64,000 nucleotides of DNA, taken from the NCBI RefSeq assembly GCF_020404845.1, contig NZ_JAIOJZ010000006.1:1-64000 (forward strand), read 5' to 3'. This DNA comes from Streptomyces hyderabadensis (lineage in GTDB: Bacteria; Actinomycetota; Actinomycetes; Streptomycetales; Streptomycetaceae). The notes under the pieces are model-generated. The model saw only the letters and a list, made by a program, of their open reading frames with translations. It was not told the origin of the DNA and searched no databases. Shown in pieces: positions 38,301-47,612 of this stretch (within the stretch, counting starts at the first letter, position 1; each line of letters begins with the position of its first letter). Position numbers and translations under genes: made by a program.

Positions 38301-39032
38301 TCAGCCGCCCTGAGTACCCCTGCTCATGGCGCGCTCCACGATCGCCTCCAGCTGTTCGTGGTGGGCGCCCCGCCAGTAGGCGCGGCCGCACGCGGTGCAC
38401 TGGGCGAAGACGTCGTACGACCGCCGGGTGCCGCCCTTGAGCTGCTCCGCCACCTCCTCCTTGGTGGCCGTCCGGAGCAGACCGTTGCAGGCGGTGCACC
38501 GCGTCCAGGGGCGCAGCGCGGGCCGGAACCGGTCCAGGACCTCCTGGAGCTGCTCGTCGGGGCGGGTGCTGTAGACGAAGGCGCCGGCCCACAGCTCGCG
38601 GCGGCGCAGCAGGCCGCGGTCGCGGCTGAGCATGACCCGTTTCTCGGCCGCCGACAGCGCGGCGAGCGCCGGGTCGCCGAGGTCCGTCGACTCGTACGCC
38701 GTGTCCACGCCGAGCAGCCGCAGCCGGCGGGCCAGGGTGCCCAGGTGCACGTCGAGCAGGAACCGCAGCGGCGCGCCGGGGACCCGCTGGGGGTGCCGGA
38801 CCGGCCGCACCCGCACCGACTCGCCGCCCGCCGGGATGTGGCCGGGCGGCACCTCGCGGCCGTCGACGAGCAGGGTGCCGACCTCGGTGAGCGGGACGCC
38901 GAGGGACTCGACGAGGTGGCCGAGGGTGGAGACCCCGTCGGTGGCCGCGCGGACGGCGCCGGCGGGGCGGGCGCGCGGTACGAACAGGTGCAGTTCGGGG
39001 GCGAACTCGACGTGGATCTCGGGACCGGTCAC
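38301..39032 (-). CDS. Mut7-C RNase domain protein with ubiquitin-like N-terminus
   Basis: A 243-residue protein. The N-terminal ~80 residues are a MoaD/ThiS-like ubiquitin fold (Mut7-C ubiquitin domain: LGHLVESLGVPLTEVGTLLVDGREV). The C-terminal part is a Mut7-C PIN-like nuclease (FLLDVHLGTLARRLRLLGVDT, LSRDRGLL) with a zinc ribbon (CTACNGLL ... CTACGRAYW, CxxC twice). The fusion is a known bacterial architecture, proposed to act on RNA. No activity has been shown that I know of. Confidence 0.87.
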   Translation of the reverse strand: MTGPEIHVEFAPELHLFVPRARPAGAVRAATDGVSTLGHLVESLGVPLTEVGTLLVDGREVPPGHIPAGGESVRVRPVRHPQRVPGAPLRFLLDVHLGTLARRLRLLGVDTAYESTDLGDPALAALSAAEKRVMLSRDRGLLRRRELWAGAFVYSTRPDEQLQEVLDRFRPALRPWTRCTACNGLLRTATKEEVAEQLKGGTRRSYDVFAQCTACGRAYWRGAHHEQLEAIVERAMSRGTQGG

Positions 39033-39092
39033 CCGGTCAGGATGCCACGCGGGCGGCCCCCGGTCCCCGGCCTTTTCGCGCGGGCGGCCCGG

Positions 39093-39797
39093 CTAGTAGG
39101 CGACCAGCGAGATCCCCACGTAGTGGGCGATGAAGGCGGCCAGCGTGAAGGAGTGGAAGACCTCGTGGAAGCCGAACCAGCGCGGTGAGGGGTTGGGGCG
39201 CTTGAGGCCGTAGATCACGCCGCCCGCGCTGTAGAGCACACCGCCGACGATCACCAGGACCAGGACGGCGATGCCGCCCGCCCGCATGAACTCGGGCAGG
39301 TAGAAGACGGCCGCCCAGCCCATCGCGAGGTAGCACGGGGTGTAGAGCCAGCGCGGGGCGCCGACCCAGAAGACGCGGAAGACGATCCCGGCCGCGGCCG
39401 CCGCCCAGATGCCCCACAGCAGCCACTCGCCCTTGGCGCCGGGCAGCAGCAGCATCGTGAGCGGGGTGTAGGTGCCCGCGATGATCAGGAAGATGTTGGC
39501 GTGGTCGAGGCGGCGCAGCACCCCGTCCATGCGCGGGCTCCAGTTGCCCCGGTGGTAGAGCGCGCTGACGCCGAACAGCAGGCAGGCCGTCAGGACGTAG
39601 ACCCCGCAGGCTATGCGGCCCTCGGGCGACTCGGCGAGCGCGGTGAGCACCAGACCGGCGACCAGGACGGCGGGGAACATGCCGAGGTGCAGCCAGCCGC
39701 GCAGCTTCGGCTTCACCGGGTGCGGGAGCGAGAGCGCCACGGGACCGCGGCCGCCGGCCGGCAGGTCCCTGGGCGCGTCGGGGACGGACGCAGTCAT
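39093..39797 (-). CDS. trhA: hemolysin III family protein (TrhA/PAQR type)
   Basis: Seven-helix membrane protein of 234 residues in the hemolysin III/PAQR family, linked in other bacteria to membrane fatty acid homeostasis. Family motifs include ALYHRGNW, RRLDHANIFLIIAGTYTP and GFHEVFHSFTLAAFIAHYVG with the conserved histidines. The ATG at 39797 has no ribosome site. TACGAT (-10-like, complement of 39804-39809) ends 6 nt before it, suggesting a leaderless transcript. An inverted repeat at 39809-39826 abuts this promoter. Confidence 0.88.
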   Translation of the reverse strand: MTASVPDAPRDLPAGGRGPVALSLPHPVKPKLRGWLHLGMFPAVLVAGLVLTALAESPEGRIACGVYVLTACLLFGVSALYHRGNWSPRMDGVLRRLDHANIFLIIAGTYTPLTMLLLPGAKGEWLLWGIWAAAAAGIVFRVFWVGAPRWLYTPCYLAMGWAAVFYLPEFMRAGGIAVLVLVIVGGVLYSAGGVIYGLKRPNPSPRWFGFHEVFHSFTLAAFIAHYVGISLVAY

Positions 39798-39808
39798 GGG
39801 CGCATCGT

Positions 39809-39826
39809 ACCTACGGTCCCGTAAGT
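39809..39826. promoter_or_regulatory. inverted repeat over hemolysin III promoter
   Basis: ACCTACGG-TC-CCGTAAGT, arms matching at 7 of 8 positions, abuts the likely -10 of the hemolysin III gene. It is probably an operator. The regulator is not adjacent. Confidence 0.5.
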
Positions 39827-40105
39827 TACGTATCAGTGCGAACGTATGTCCCGGGGCGAGTGGCCATCGTCTCACGGGGAACCCGGCGGTGCACCCCCGG
39901 CCGCGGCCCTGCGGCGGCCTCCGACGGGCACGTGGCGCTCCTCACGCCGCTCAGTTGTGACGCCCTCTGGACAGATGGGCACTCACGTCGGATGATCAAA
40001 TGAGTGCGGTCGACACCGGATGAGCGCCCACGAGGTCAACGTCACGCATCCGGGTCGCAGCCCCCACGGGGCCTCCAACAAAAAACCCCTCATCTAGGAG
40101 CAATC
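39827..40105. other. intergenic region upstream of pckG
   Basis: Together with the operator above, these bases make a gap of about 308 bp between hemolysin III and pckG. I see a TAGGAG ribosome site (40095-40100) for pckG and two CGGATGA copies (39989-39995, 40018-40024), but no clear promoter or coding sequence. Confidence 0.45.
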
Positions 40106-41926
40106 GTGGCGCGCGACATCGCGGCTCCCCCCGTCCCCACCCACCACCAGGAACTGATCTCGTGGGTCAACGAGATCGCCGAACTGACCCAGCCGGACGC
40201 AGTGGTCTGGTGCGACGGATCCGAGGCCGAGTACGAGCGCCTGTGCGGGGAGCTCGTCGACAAGGGCACCTTCCGCAAACTCGACCCGATCAAGCGCCCC
40301 AACTCGTACTACGCGGCCTCCGACCCCACCGACGTCGCCCGCGTCGAGGACCGGACCTTCATCTGCTCCGCCAAGGAGGAGGACGCCGGCCCGACCAACC
40401 ACTGGAAGGACCCCGCCGAGATGCGGGAGATCTTCACGGGGGAGCAGGGCCTGTTCCGGGGCGCCATGCGCGGCCGGACCATGTACGTCGTGCCCTTCTG
40501 CATGGGCCCCCTCGGCTCGCCGCTGTCCGCGCTGGGCGTCGAGATCACCGACTCCGCCTACGTCGCCGCCTCCATGCGCACCATGACCCGCATGGGACAG
40601 CCGGTCCTGGACGAGCTGGGCGAGACGGGCTTCTTCGTCAAGGCCGTGCACTCCGTCGGCGCCCCGCTGGAGCCCGGCCAGGCGGACGTCCCCTGGCCCT
40701 GCAACAGCACCAAGTACATCTCGCACTTCCCCGAGGACCGCGAGATCTGGTCCTACGGCTCCGGCTACGGCGGCAACGCCCTGCTCGGCAAGAAGTGCTA
40801 CGCGCTGCGCATCGCCTCCGTCATGGCCCGCGACGAGGGCTGGCTCGCCGAGCACATGCTGGTGCTGAAGCTGACCCCGCCCACCGGGGAGCCCAAGTAC
40901 GTCGCCGCCGCCTTCCCGTCGGCCTGCGGCAAGACCAACCTCGCCATGCTGGAGCCCACGATCTCCGGCTGGACGGTGGAGACCATCGGCGACGACATCG
41001 CCTGGATGCGCTTCGGCGAGGACGGCCGCCTGTACGCGATCAACCCCGAGGCCGGTTTCTTCGGCGTCGCGCCCGGCACCGGTGAGCACACCAACGCCAA
41101 CGCGATGAAGACCCTGTGGGGCAACTCGGTCTTCACCAACGTCGCCCTCACCGACGACAACGACGTGTGGTGGGAGGGCATGACCGAGGAGACGCCGGCC
41201 CACCTCACCGACTGGAAGGGCAACGACTGGACCCCCGAGTCCGGCACCCCCGCCGCACACCCCAACGCCCGCTTCACCACCCCCGCCGCGCAGTGCCCGA
41301 TCATCGCGCCGGAGTGGGAGGACCCCAGGGGCGTGCCGATCTCGGCGATCCTCTTCGGCGGGCGCCGCGCCACCGCCGTCCCGCTGGTCACCGAGTCCTT
41401 CGACTGGAACCACGGCGTCTTCCTCGGCGCCAACGTGGCCTCCGAGAAGACCGCCGCCGCCGAGGGCAAGGTCGGCGAGCTGCGCCGCGACCCCTTCGCC
41501 ATGCTGCCGTTCTGCGGCTACAACATGGGCGACTACATGGGGCACTGGATCGACGTGGCCAAGGACAAGGACCAGTCCAAGCTGCCCAAGATCTACTACG
41601 TCAACTGGTTCCGCAAGGACGACGACGGCAAGTTCGTCTGGCCCGGCTTCGGCGAGAACGGCCGCGTCCTGAAGTGGATCGTGGAGCGCCTGGAGGGCAA
41701 GGCGGACGGCGTGGAGACCCCGATCGGCGTGCTGCCGACCAAGGAGGCCCTGGACACCGACGGGCTCGACCTCGCCGACGCCGACCTGGAGTTCCTGCTC
41801 AGCGTCGACAAGGAGGTCTGGCGCGAGGAGGCGGCGCTCGTCCCCGAGCACCTGAACACCTTCGGCGACCACACGCCCGCCGAGCTGTGGGACCAGTACC
41901 GGGCGCTGGTGCAGCGCCTGGGCTGA
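40106..41926 (+). CDS. pckG: phosphoenolpyruvate carboxykinase (GTP)
   Basis: GTP-dependent PEP carboxykinase, 606 residues, interconverting oxaloacetate and PEP at the TCA cycle/gluconeogenesis node. The P-loop-like kinase-1a motif [13 protein letters not shown] contains the reactive C274 and K276. Kinase 2 and specificity motifs include [10 protein letters not shown] and [13 protein letters not shown]. The C-terminal [25 protein letters not shown] is typical of the GTP class. GTG 40106 has TAGGAG 5 nt upstream; the longer frame to 40004 crosses the ribosome site. Confidence 0.96.
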   Translation: MARDIAAPPVPTHHQELISWVNEIAELTQPDAVVWCDGSEAEYERLCGELVDKGTFRKLDPIKRPNSYYAASDPTDVARVEDRTFICSAKEEDAGPTNHWKDPAEMREIFTGEQGLFRGAMRGRTMYVVPFCMGPLGSPLSALGVEITDSAYVAASMRTMTRMGQPVLDELGETGFFVKAVHSVGAPLEPGQADVPWPCNSTKYISHFPEDREIWSYGSGYGGNALLGKKCYALRIASVMARDEGWLAEHMLVLKLTPPTGEPKYVAAAFPSACGKTNLAMLEPTISGWTVETIGDDIAWMRFGEDGRLYAINPEAGFFGVAPGTGEHTNANAMKTLWGNSVFTNVALTDDNDVWWEGMTEETPAHLTDWKGNDWTPESGTPAAHPNARFTTPAAQCPIIAPEWEDPRGVPISAILFGGRRATAVPLVTESFDWNHGVFLGANVASEKTAAAEGKVGELRRDPFAMLPFCGYNMGDYMGHWIDVAKDKDQSKLPKIYYVNWFRKDDDGKFVWPGFGENGRVLKWIVERLEGKADGVETPIGVLPTKEALDTDGLDLADADLEFLLSVDKEVWREEAALVPEHLNTFGDHTPAELWDQYRALVQRLG

Positions 41927-42011
41927 GCCCCGCCACCACCCAGCTCCGTGGCCGGTCCGACTAGCCCTGACCCGCGAAGTCGTCACGAAGGCCGGTCACG
42001 AGGGGGTCTCC

Positions 42012-42047
42012 CCGCGCTCCAGTAGCTCATCTCACCCCGGAGCGCGG
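42012..42047. terminator. bidirectional terminator downstream of pckG
   Basis: CCGCGCTCC (42012-42020) pairs perfectly with GGAGCGCGG (42039-42047), extendable by TCT/AGA with a bulge, with an 18-nt loop. It lies 85 nt past the pckG stop and 85 nt beyond the end of the convergent TelA operon. Confidence 0.75.
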
Positions 42048-42132
42048 AGAAGCCCCGTTCGGGCCGGGTCCCCGCACAACGGCGTGCGACGGACCCGGCC
42101 CTTCAGCACGCCCGGCCCGGCCCGTACGGCGA

Positions 42133-42747
42133 TCAGTGCTCCGAGCGGTCCTCCAGGTACCGGGTGTGCGACTCCTGGCGCCGGGCCTCGGCGTCCCGCA
42201 GCCGGTCCGCCAGCCGCTCCGCCTCCTCCCGCAGCAGCGCCAACTGCCGCTCCAGATGCGCCTCCGGCGGCTCCTGCCCCGGCGTCAGCCGCGTCCACCA
42301 GCGGGTCCGCAGATACGCGTCCACCGCCTCCGGCACGTCCTGCCGCACCGCCCGGGACACCTCGTGCAGCCCCTCCGGGTCGGCCGCCAGCACCTCGGCG
42401 ACCCAGCCGGGCTCCAGCAGCCCGGCCAGCAGTCCGGTCAGCCCGGCCAGCCGCTCCTCGGCGGCCGGCGGCAGCTCCACGTCCGCGAGATAGCCGCGCA
42501 GCCGCCCGAAGTCCCCGCGCACCTCCGCCAGCTGGGCCGACGGGTCGGGGAAGTCGGGCGGTGCGGGCCGCTCCGGCGGGGCGAGCAGCGCACCGGCGCC
42601 GTACAGTCCCGCGACGACCACCGGCCAGTACGGCCCCGCCACCCCCGTGAAGGTCAGCACCACGCCCGCCAGCCCGCAGGCACTGCCGGTCAGGTTCTTG
42701 CGGGACTCCAGGAAGCCGACGAGCCTGTGGGGCCTACTGGTAGCCAC
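42133..42747 (-). CDS. membrane protein with C-terminal coiled coil (TelA operon)
   Basis: A 204-residue protein. An N-terminal hydrophobic region with two helices (NLTGSACGLAGVVLTFTGVAGPYWPVVVAGLYGAGALL, about 18-56) is followed by a helical cytosolic domain and a coiled coil (LERQLALLREEAERLADRLRDAEARRQE). Last gene of the operon; its start lies 14 nt inside the VWA lipoprotein gene. No known family that I recognise. Confidence 0.75.
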   Translation of the reverse strand: MATSRPHRLVGFLESRKNLTGSACGLAGVVLTFTGVAGPYWPVVVAGLYGAGALLAPPERPAPPDFPDPSAQLAEVRGDFGRLRGYLADVELPPAAEERLAGLTGLLAGLLEPGWVAEVLAADPEGLHEVSRAVRQDVPEAVDAYLRTRWWTRLTPGQEPPEAHLERQLALLREEAERLADRLRDAEARRQESHTRYLEDRSEH

Positions 42748-44311
42748 GGATCTCCTCGAAGGCGCCGTCCAGCGACCCCTTTTGCGCGTCGAAGAGCCGG
42801 CCGCCGGTGAGTTCGGCGATGTGCGTCAGCTCCGCGCGGTCGGAGTCGCCGAACAGGATGGGGAACACCGGGATCTCCTGCCGCTGCCCGCCCAGCGAGC
42901 CGTAGAAGCGGTCGAAGCCGGCCGCGTCGGTGCCGGTGGTGTTCTCGCCGTCCGTCATCAGCACGATCGACGTGAACGCGTCCCGGCCGCCGCCGAGATG
43001 GTCGTACGCCTTCTCCAGCGAGGTGTAGACCGCCGTGTCGCCCTCGGCGGTCAGGCGCTCGGTGTCCCGGCGGATGCCCGCGAGACCGGCGCCCGGGTCG
43101 GCGGGGTCCACCACATGGGTCGTCACCCGCTTGACGTCCGAGCCGAACGGCATCAGCGTCACCTCCTCGCGGTCGCGGAAGTCGCCGGTGAGGGCGGTCA
43201 GCGCGGTCTTCAGCCGGGTCAGCCGCTCGCCCGCCATCGACCCGGACGTGTCGAGGACGTACACCGTCCGGGACGGGCGGCGCAGGTCGTTCTCGTACGC
43301 GTCGAGCAGGCCGTCGGCGACGGAGCGCGAGCCGGGGGAGGGCAGCTCGCGCCGCCGGCTCGTGTCCAGCCCCGGCGCGGGCGGCACGGAGGTGAGGACC
43401 GGGCGGCGGTGCGTGCTGCGGGTGATCTCCCGCTGGATCTCCGGTGCGCGCAACGCCTCGGCGAGGCGGCGGACGTCGCCGCGGGTCGAGTCGTCCGTCG
43501 AGGCGAGGGTGGAGAGCGGGTAGTCGGCGGTGAGGACGCCGTCGGTGGGGCGGATCACGGTGAGGTCCGGGATGCCCATGAGGACGGACTCGTAGTTCAG
43601 CAGCGCGTCCACGTTCCCGCGCCGCTGGTAGGCCGCCGCCAGCCAGCCCGACGAACCCGAGGTCAGCTGCTGCCCGGCGAAGAACTCCCGCAGCCGCGGC
43701 GTCGCCTTCGCCACGTCGGCGTCGGTGAGCGCGGACTGGGCGCCGGAGAGCGCGGAGGCGACCGAGACCAGGGTGGCGAAGCCGGAGTTGGAGCGGGCCG
43801 GGTCGGTCATGCCGTAGGTGAGCTTCCCGTCGGCGACGGCCTGCTCGACCTGGGACCAGGTGACCGACCCGGGCCGCCAGCCCAGCCGCCGCACGGTGGC
43901 GTCCTTGACGCCGATCGCGACGGGGCTGGCCATCACCGGTGTCTCGGAGACGATCCGCTGCGCCGCCTCGGGGCGCAGTCGCAGCGAGTCGTTGGAGGAC
44001 AGCCACACGGCGTCGTACGCGCCGTCCGTGGTGCCCTTGGCCAGCATGTCCACGGCGTCGAGGGTGCCGATCGGGGTGAGCCGGACGGTGAGGCCGGTGT
44101 CCTCGCGGACCCGGTCGAGCACCGGCTTCATGTCGCTCAGCTCGCTGGAGGCGAGGACCCGCAAGGTGCCCGGCTCGGCGCTGCCCGGGACCCCGGGGGT
44201 CGGCACCCCGTCCGTGCCGTCCCCGTCGCCCTGCGAGGTGCAGCCGGTGAGGAGGGCGAGCGCGGTGAGGCAGACGGCCAGGGCGCGCCTCGTGCGACGG
44301 CCGGATCTCAT
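42734..44311 (-). CDS. lipoprotein with substrate-binding and VWA domains
   Basis: A 525-residue lipoprotein. The lipobox LALLTGC places the lipidated cysteine at C24. Residues about 45-320 form an extracellular solute-binding domain (GTLRVLASSELSDMKPVLDRVREDTGLTVRLTPIGTLDAVDML; GMTDPARSNSGFATLV). Residues about 348-510 are a von Willebrand A domain with a complete MIDAS: D354, S356, S358 (DTSGSM), a threonine in AEGDTAVYTSL and the aspartate in LMTDGEN. Its ATG overlaps the telA stop as ATGA. It acts outside the membrane; ligand or metal-dependent partner unknown. Confidence 0.85.
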   Translation of the reverse strand: MRSGRRTRRALAVCLTALALLTGCTSQGDGDGTDGVPTPGVPGSAEPGTLRVLASSELSDMKPVLDRVREDTGLTVRLTPIGTLDAVDMLAKGTTDGAYDAVWLSSNDSLRLRPEAAQRIVSETPVMASPVAIGVKDATVRRLGWRPGSVTWSQVEQAVADGKLTYGMTDPARSNSGFATLVSVASALSGAQSALTDADVAKATPRLREFFAGQQLTSGSSGWLAAAYQRRGNVDALLNYESVLMGIPDLTVIRPTDGVLTADYPLSTLASTDDSTRGDVRRLAEALRAPEIQREITRSTHRRPVLTSVPPAPGLDTSRRRELPSPGSRSVADGLLDAYENDLRRPSRTVYVLDTSGSMAGERLTRLKTALTALTGDFRDREEVTLMPFGSDVKRVTTHVVDPADPGAGLAGIRRDTERLTAEGDTAVYTSLEKAYDHLGGGRDAFTSIVLMTDGENTTGTDAAGFDRFYGSLGGQRQEIPVFPILFGDSDRAELTHIAELTGGRLFDAQKGSLDGAFEEIRGYQ

Positions 44312-45501
44312 GCGAGGCCCCCTTCCCGGGAGGAGTCCAGGGCGCTTTGGGAACGGCTGCGCTCCAGGTAGGCGTTGGCCTGCCGGAGTTCACCGGTCAG
44401 GGACTCCACGGTCGCCGCCATCGCCTCCGTCGCCTGGGCCTTGTAGGTGTCGATGGTGTCGAGGGTGCGGTAGATCTGCTGGAAGGCGGCGCGCAGGGTC
44501 TCCGCGCCGACCGCGGGGTCGGCGGCGATGCGCTGGATCTCCCCGCTCTGGGTGGCGAGCATCTCCGCGTTGCCCCGGATCAGGTCCTCCGTCGTTCCGC
44601 GCAACGCGTCGACCTGCTCGACGACCTTCTTCTGGTGGTCGAGCGCGGCGGCCAGCATCACCGAGATCCGCAGGGCGGACACGGTGGTCGTGGCCGCCCG
44701 GTCGACGCCCTTGACCAGCTCCTCGTTGTTGCGGCGCACGACGTCCATCGCGAGGTAGCCCTGGGCGCACACCGCGAGCTGGGTGAGCAGATCCTGGTGC
44801 TTCTGCCGGACCGGGAAGAGGACGTCGGCGCGCAGGGCGTCGGCGGCCTGCGGGTCGCCCGGTTCGACCCCGGCGACGTGCTCCTGCACGGCCGTGTCGA
44901 GCGCCTCGGTGAGCACGACGTACTCCTGGAGCTTGCCCATGGTCTCCCACAGGCGGACCCGCTCGGTCTGCAACGCCGCGTTGTCGCGCCGCAGTTCGTC
45001 CTGGCCGCCGCGCAGCGCGCCGACGATCCGGTTCAGGGTGCCCTGGGCGGAGGCGTACTTGGCGACGTGGTCGCGCAGCCGGTTGCCGCCGGGCAGCCGG
45101 GACAGCAGCTTGCGGCCCTTGGACGCGGGCAGGTCGCGCGGGTCCAGGTCCTCCACCACGCGCCGCAGCTCCACCAGGGAGCCCGCCACCCGGGTCTGGG
45201 CGTCGCCGCCCCGGTCGGGCAGGCTGCGCACGGTGCGCTCCAGCATGCGGTTGGACTGCGCGGCGGCGGTGCGCATCTCGGCGGCGCCCAGGCCGGTGAT
45301 CTCGCCGACCTTGCCGGCGAACTCGGGCGAGCGGGCGTCGAGCGCGGCGAGCCCGTCCACGTAGGCGGCGGCCTTGCGCGCCATGTCCGCGCGGGTCGCG
45401 TCGTCCAGGGGCACGAGGCCGCCGGCCCGCTCGCGCGGTACGGGGGCGACGGGCTCGGGCGGGGTGAGAGTGAGCGTGAGGTCGTGGTCGGTGCCGGTCA
45501 C
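44308..45501 (-). CDS. telA: toxic anion resistance protein TelA
   Basis: TelA-family protein of 397 residues, mostly helical and cytosolic. Family hallmarks include YVVLTEALDTAVQEHV, QKHQDLLTQLAVCAQGYLAMDVVRRNNEELVKGVDRAATTTVSALRISVMLAAALDHQKKVVEQVDAL and ETLRAAFQQIYRTLDTIDTYKAQA. The GTG at 45501 (VTGTDHDLTL) is preferred over the longer frame to 45594, whose N-terminus is not conserved-looking. TelA proteins co-occur with Ter stress systems, but their biochemistry is unknown. Here it sits between two binding-protein genes. Confidence 0.9.
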   Translation of the reverse strand: MTGTDHDLTLTLTPPEPVAPVPRERAGGLVPLDDATRADMARKAAAYVDGLAALDARSPEFAGKVGEITGLGAAEMRTAAAQSNRMLERTVRSLPDRGGDAQTRVAGSLVELRRVVEDLDPRDLPASKGRKLLSRLPGGNRLRDHVAKYASAQGTLNRIVGALRGGQDELRRDNAALQTERVRLWETMGKLQEYVVLTEALDTAVQEHVAGVEPGDPQAADALRADVLFPVRQKHQDLLTQLAVCAQGYLAMDVVRRNNEELVKGVDRAATTTVSALRISVMLAAALDHQKKVVEQVDALRGTTEDLIRGNAEMLATQSGEIQRIAADPAVGAETLRAAFQQIYRTLDTIDTYKAQATEAMAATVESLTGELRQANAYLERSRSQSALDSSREGGLA

Positions 45502-45590
45502 GTGGCCGAATCCCCCTGTGGTCCGCTGGTGCTTCGCTGCTGGTCCGGTCGTGTCCGCCGGTGGCCGGGCCGGCCGGTGGTCGCGGGCCG

Positions 45591-46670
45591 TCATCCGCGC
45601 GCCCCGACGGCCATCCGGCGCAGTACCCCGGACGTGGGCACCGGCGCCTGCCGGACGCCGGTCAGCCGCTGGTTGAGGTACGCGGTGTGGGCCTCGGTGG
45701 CCCGGGTGAACTCGGCGGACGCGCCCTGCGGCCGGAAGCCGTGCCGGACGGCCAGCTGCCGCAGCTTCGGGTCGGTCGAGAGGAGTTCACCGAGTTCCCG
45801 GCCGGTGTCGGTGAGCGGTACGACGGTGTGGTCGCTGGTGGCGGTGGTGTCCGGGTACAGGACGACCAGGTCCGAGACCGTGTCCCCGCCCTCCCCGAGC
45901 AGGGCGGCGACCTGTGACTCGTAGGCCAGCACCAGCGGTTCGCCGACGCCGCTGGTGAAGTCCCGGAACGTGGCGTCCGAGCTGGACTTCTGGGCGCCCT
46001 GCACCTGGACCAGCTTTCGCAGCAGGGGCGCCGTGCGGTCCAGGTCGGCGTCGCTCGACACCACGCGGTCGCCGTTGGCGACGTAGGAGGTCGCGGCCAG
46101 GTAGAGCGCGCCGGAGTTGGAGGTCTCCGGGTCGGTGGTCGCGATGTACAGGGTCCCGGTCAGCTCGGTGTGCCGGTCGGCGCCCTTGAGCTGCTGCCAG
46201 GTGCGGCCGGCGCGGGCCGCGTCGAGGTAGGCGTCCATCCTGAGGGTGCCGCCCCGGCTGCGGTCGAGGGTGACGAGCCCGTTCGCCGCGAGCACCGCCG
46301 CGGTGGAGCGGTGGGTCACCACGACCAGCGGCGAGTAGAAGGGCCGGGGCAGCGGCCCCCGGACGCCGTACTTGTCGGCGAGTTCGTCGGCCGGGGCCTG
46401 ACTGGACGGGAAGGCGAGGTCGTAGCCCTTGAGGTCCAGCTCCTCCATGGCCCAGGACCCGGAGGTCTCGGCCCGCACGGTGTAGCCCTTGGCGGCGAGG
46501 GCCTTCACCACTTCGGGGTCGGCGAAGAACTGCGCCTTCTCCGACCCGATGACCATGCGCACGGTCTTCGTTGCCGCGCCCGTCTCCTCGTTGTCCCGGC
46601 CCGCGACGACGGCGGCCACCACGCCACCGATCAGCAGGACCGCGAGGACGATTCCAGCGATGCGTCTCAC
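45591..46670 (-). CDS. secreted/anchored substrate-binding protein (TelA operon)
   Basis: A 359-residue extracytoplasmic solute-binding protein. An N-terminal helix (MRRIAGIVLAVLLIGGVVAAVVAG) acts as signal anchor with no lipobox cysteine. The body is a two-lobe binding fold (VRMVIGSEKAQFFADPEVVKALAAKGYTV; TTDPETSNSGALYLAATSYVANGD). The SNSG block is shared with the binding domain of the VWA lipoprotein two genes downstream, so the two are probably paralogous. First gene of the four-gene TelA operon; no transporter permease or ATPase is encoded. Confidence 0.82.
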   Translation of the reverse strand: MRRIAGIVLAVLLIGGVVAAVVAGRDNEETGAATKTVRMVIGSEKAQFFADPEVVKALAAKGYTVRAETSGSWAMEELDLKGYDLAFPSSQAPADELADKYGVRGPLPRPFYSPLVVVTHRSTAAVLAANGLVTLDRSRGGTLRMDAYLDAARAGRTWQQLKGADRHTELTGTLYIATTDPETSNSGALYLAATSYVANGDRVVSSDADLDRTAPLLRKLVQVQGAQKSSSDATFRDFTSGVGEPLVLAYESQVAALLGEGGDTVSDLVVLYPDTTATSDHTVVPLTDTGRELGELLSTDPKLRQLAVRHGFRPQGASAEFTRATEAHTAYLNQRLTGVRQAPVPTSGVLRRMAVGARG

Positions 46671-46861
46671 GCGGTGAGCGTGCTCCCGGAACCAGACGTT
46701 CCTGGCGGGTCCCGGTGAACGGGAGGTGACCGGCCGATACCGGTATGCAACGGGAACCGGCCACTCCGGGACCGCCGGTGGCGGCGGGCATGCGCGGCTC
46801 CCCGCGGGTACCCGGGGGGATCGGAACCGCGGAGAACAGGAAGAGGAAGGAGGGACCCGCC

Positions 46862-47044
46862 GTGGCAGACGGTGGTGACTTCTACTCGCGCGACCGGCCG
46901 CGGGAGCCCGATCCGCAGCTGGCGGAGGACCGGCCGCGCGGCGGCGGCCCGGAGGATCCGCACCGCCGGGGCAACTGGCCGGTGTGGGCGATCATCCTCG
47001 CGGTCGTCCTGGTCTTCGTCGTCCTGACGGTGATCCTCGGCTGA
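46862..47044 (+). CDS. small tail-anchored-like membrane protein
   Basis: A 60-residue protein. A charged N-terminus (VADGGDFYSRDRPREPDPQLAEDRPRGG) is followed by a C-terminal membrane helix (PVWAIILAVVLVFVVLTVIL). The GTG at 46862 has a strong GGAGGG 6-7 nt upstream, which favours it over the earlier ATG at 46745. Divergent from the TelA operon across 191 bp. Function unknown. Confidence 0.75.
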   Translation: MADGGDFYSRDRPREPDPQLAEDRPRGGGPEDPHRRGNWPVWAIILAVVLVFVVLTVILG

Positions 47045-47151
47045 CCGGCCGGCCGGTGCCGACCCGGCCGGGCGGTGGGGTGTGTGGCGCCCGGTCCGCG
47101 CGTCGCTGCGGGTGCGCGCGGACCGGGGCCGTAGAGGGGGCCCGGGAGGGC

Positions 47152-47574
47152 TCAGCCGGCCGCGAGCTCGCGCGGCTCCAGGGCCGCGGAGTGCGCGTCC
47201 ATGCGCTCGGCGGTCAGGATCGCGACCGCCGTGTCGGCGCGGGAGGCGGCGACCACCAGGGCGCGGGCCGCCAGGGTGTGCGCCCGCCGGTGCAGCGCCG
47301 CCGGACACGGCTCCGGGCGGGTGGCGGCCACCTGCAGGCGGACCGGCGCCCGGCCTCCCCGCAGCCGGGCCACCTGCTCGGCGAGCCGGTCGGCGGCGGT
47401 GTCCAGACCGGGCTCGGGCGCCAGCGCGCGCAGCTCGTCCGTGACGGCGAGCAGGGCCGCGAGATGGCCGGCGAGCTGGATGTCCAGCTCCTCGTCCCGG
47501 GACCGGTGGGGGAAGTCCGTGGTGCTGCCGGCCATCGTGCTGTGGACCGACTTGCTGCGGATCGGCTCGTACAT
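47152..47574 (-). CDS. conserved Streptomyces hypothetical protein
   Basis: A 140-residue helical, alanine-rich cytosolic protein. SRDEELDIQLAGHLAALLAVTDELRAL and AADRLAEQVARLRGG look conserved. The ATG at 47574 has CAGGAGG 7 nt upstream. An AT-rich palindrome at 47613-47627 and a TAGGAT hexamer (complement of 47605-47610) lie in its promoter region. I believe this family is common next to pck in Streptomyces, but its function is unknown. Confidence 0.75.
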   Translation of the reverse strand: MYEPIRSKSVHSTMAGSTTDFPHRSRDEELDIQLAGHLAALLAVTDELRALAPEPGLDTAADRLAEQVARLRGGRAPVRLQVAATRPEPCPAALHRRAHTLAARALVVAASRADTAVAILTAERMDAHSAALEPRELAAG

Positions 47575-47612
47575 GGGATGGCCTCCTGAGTGCTTCAGGA
47601 AACCATCCTACA

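Noticed and set aside
40094..41986. 630-codon minus-strand frame opposite pckG
   Set aside because: Perfectly nested antisense of a housekeeping gene; no ribosome site or domain.
42001..42060. Possible tRNA-like fold downstream of pckG
   Set aside because: The stem is a single hairpin without anticodon or T-arm features; better read as a terminator.
46667..47308. 213-codon minus-strand frame between the TelA operon and the 140-residue gene
   Set aside because: Runs through a promoter region and antisense to the small membrane protein at 46862. The product is Arg/Pro/Gly-rich with no sign of selection.
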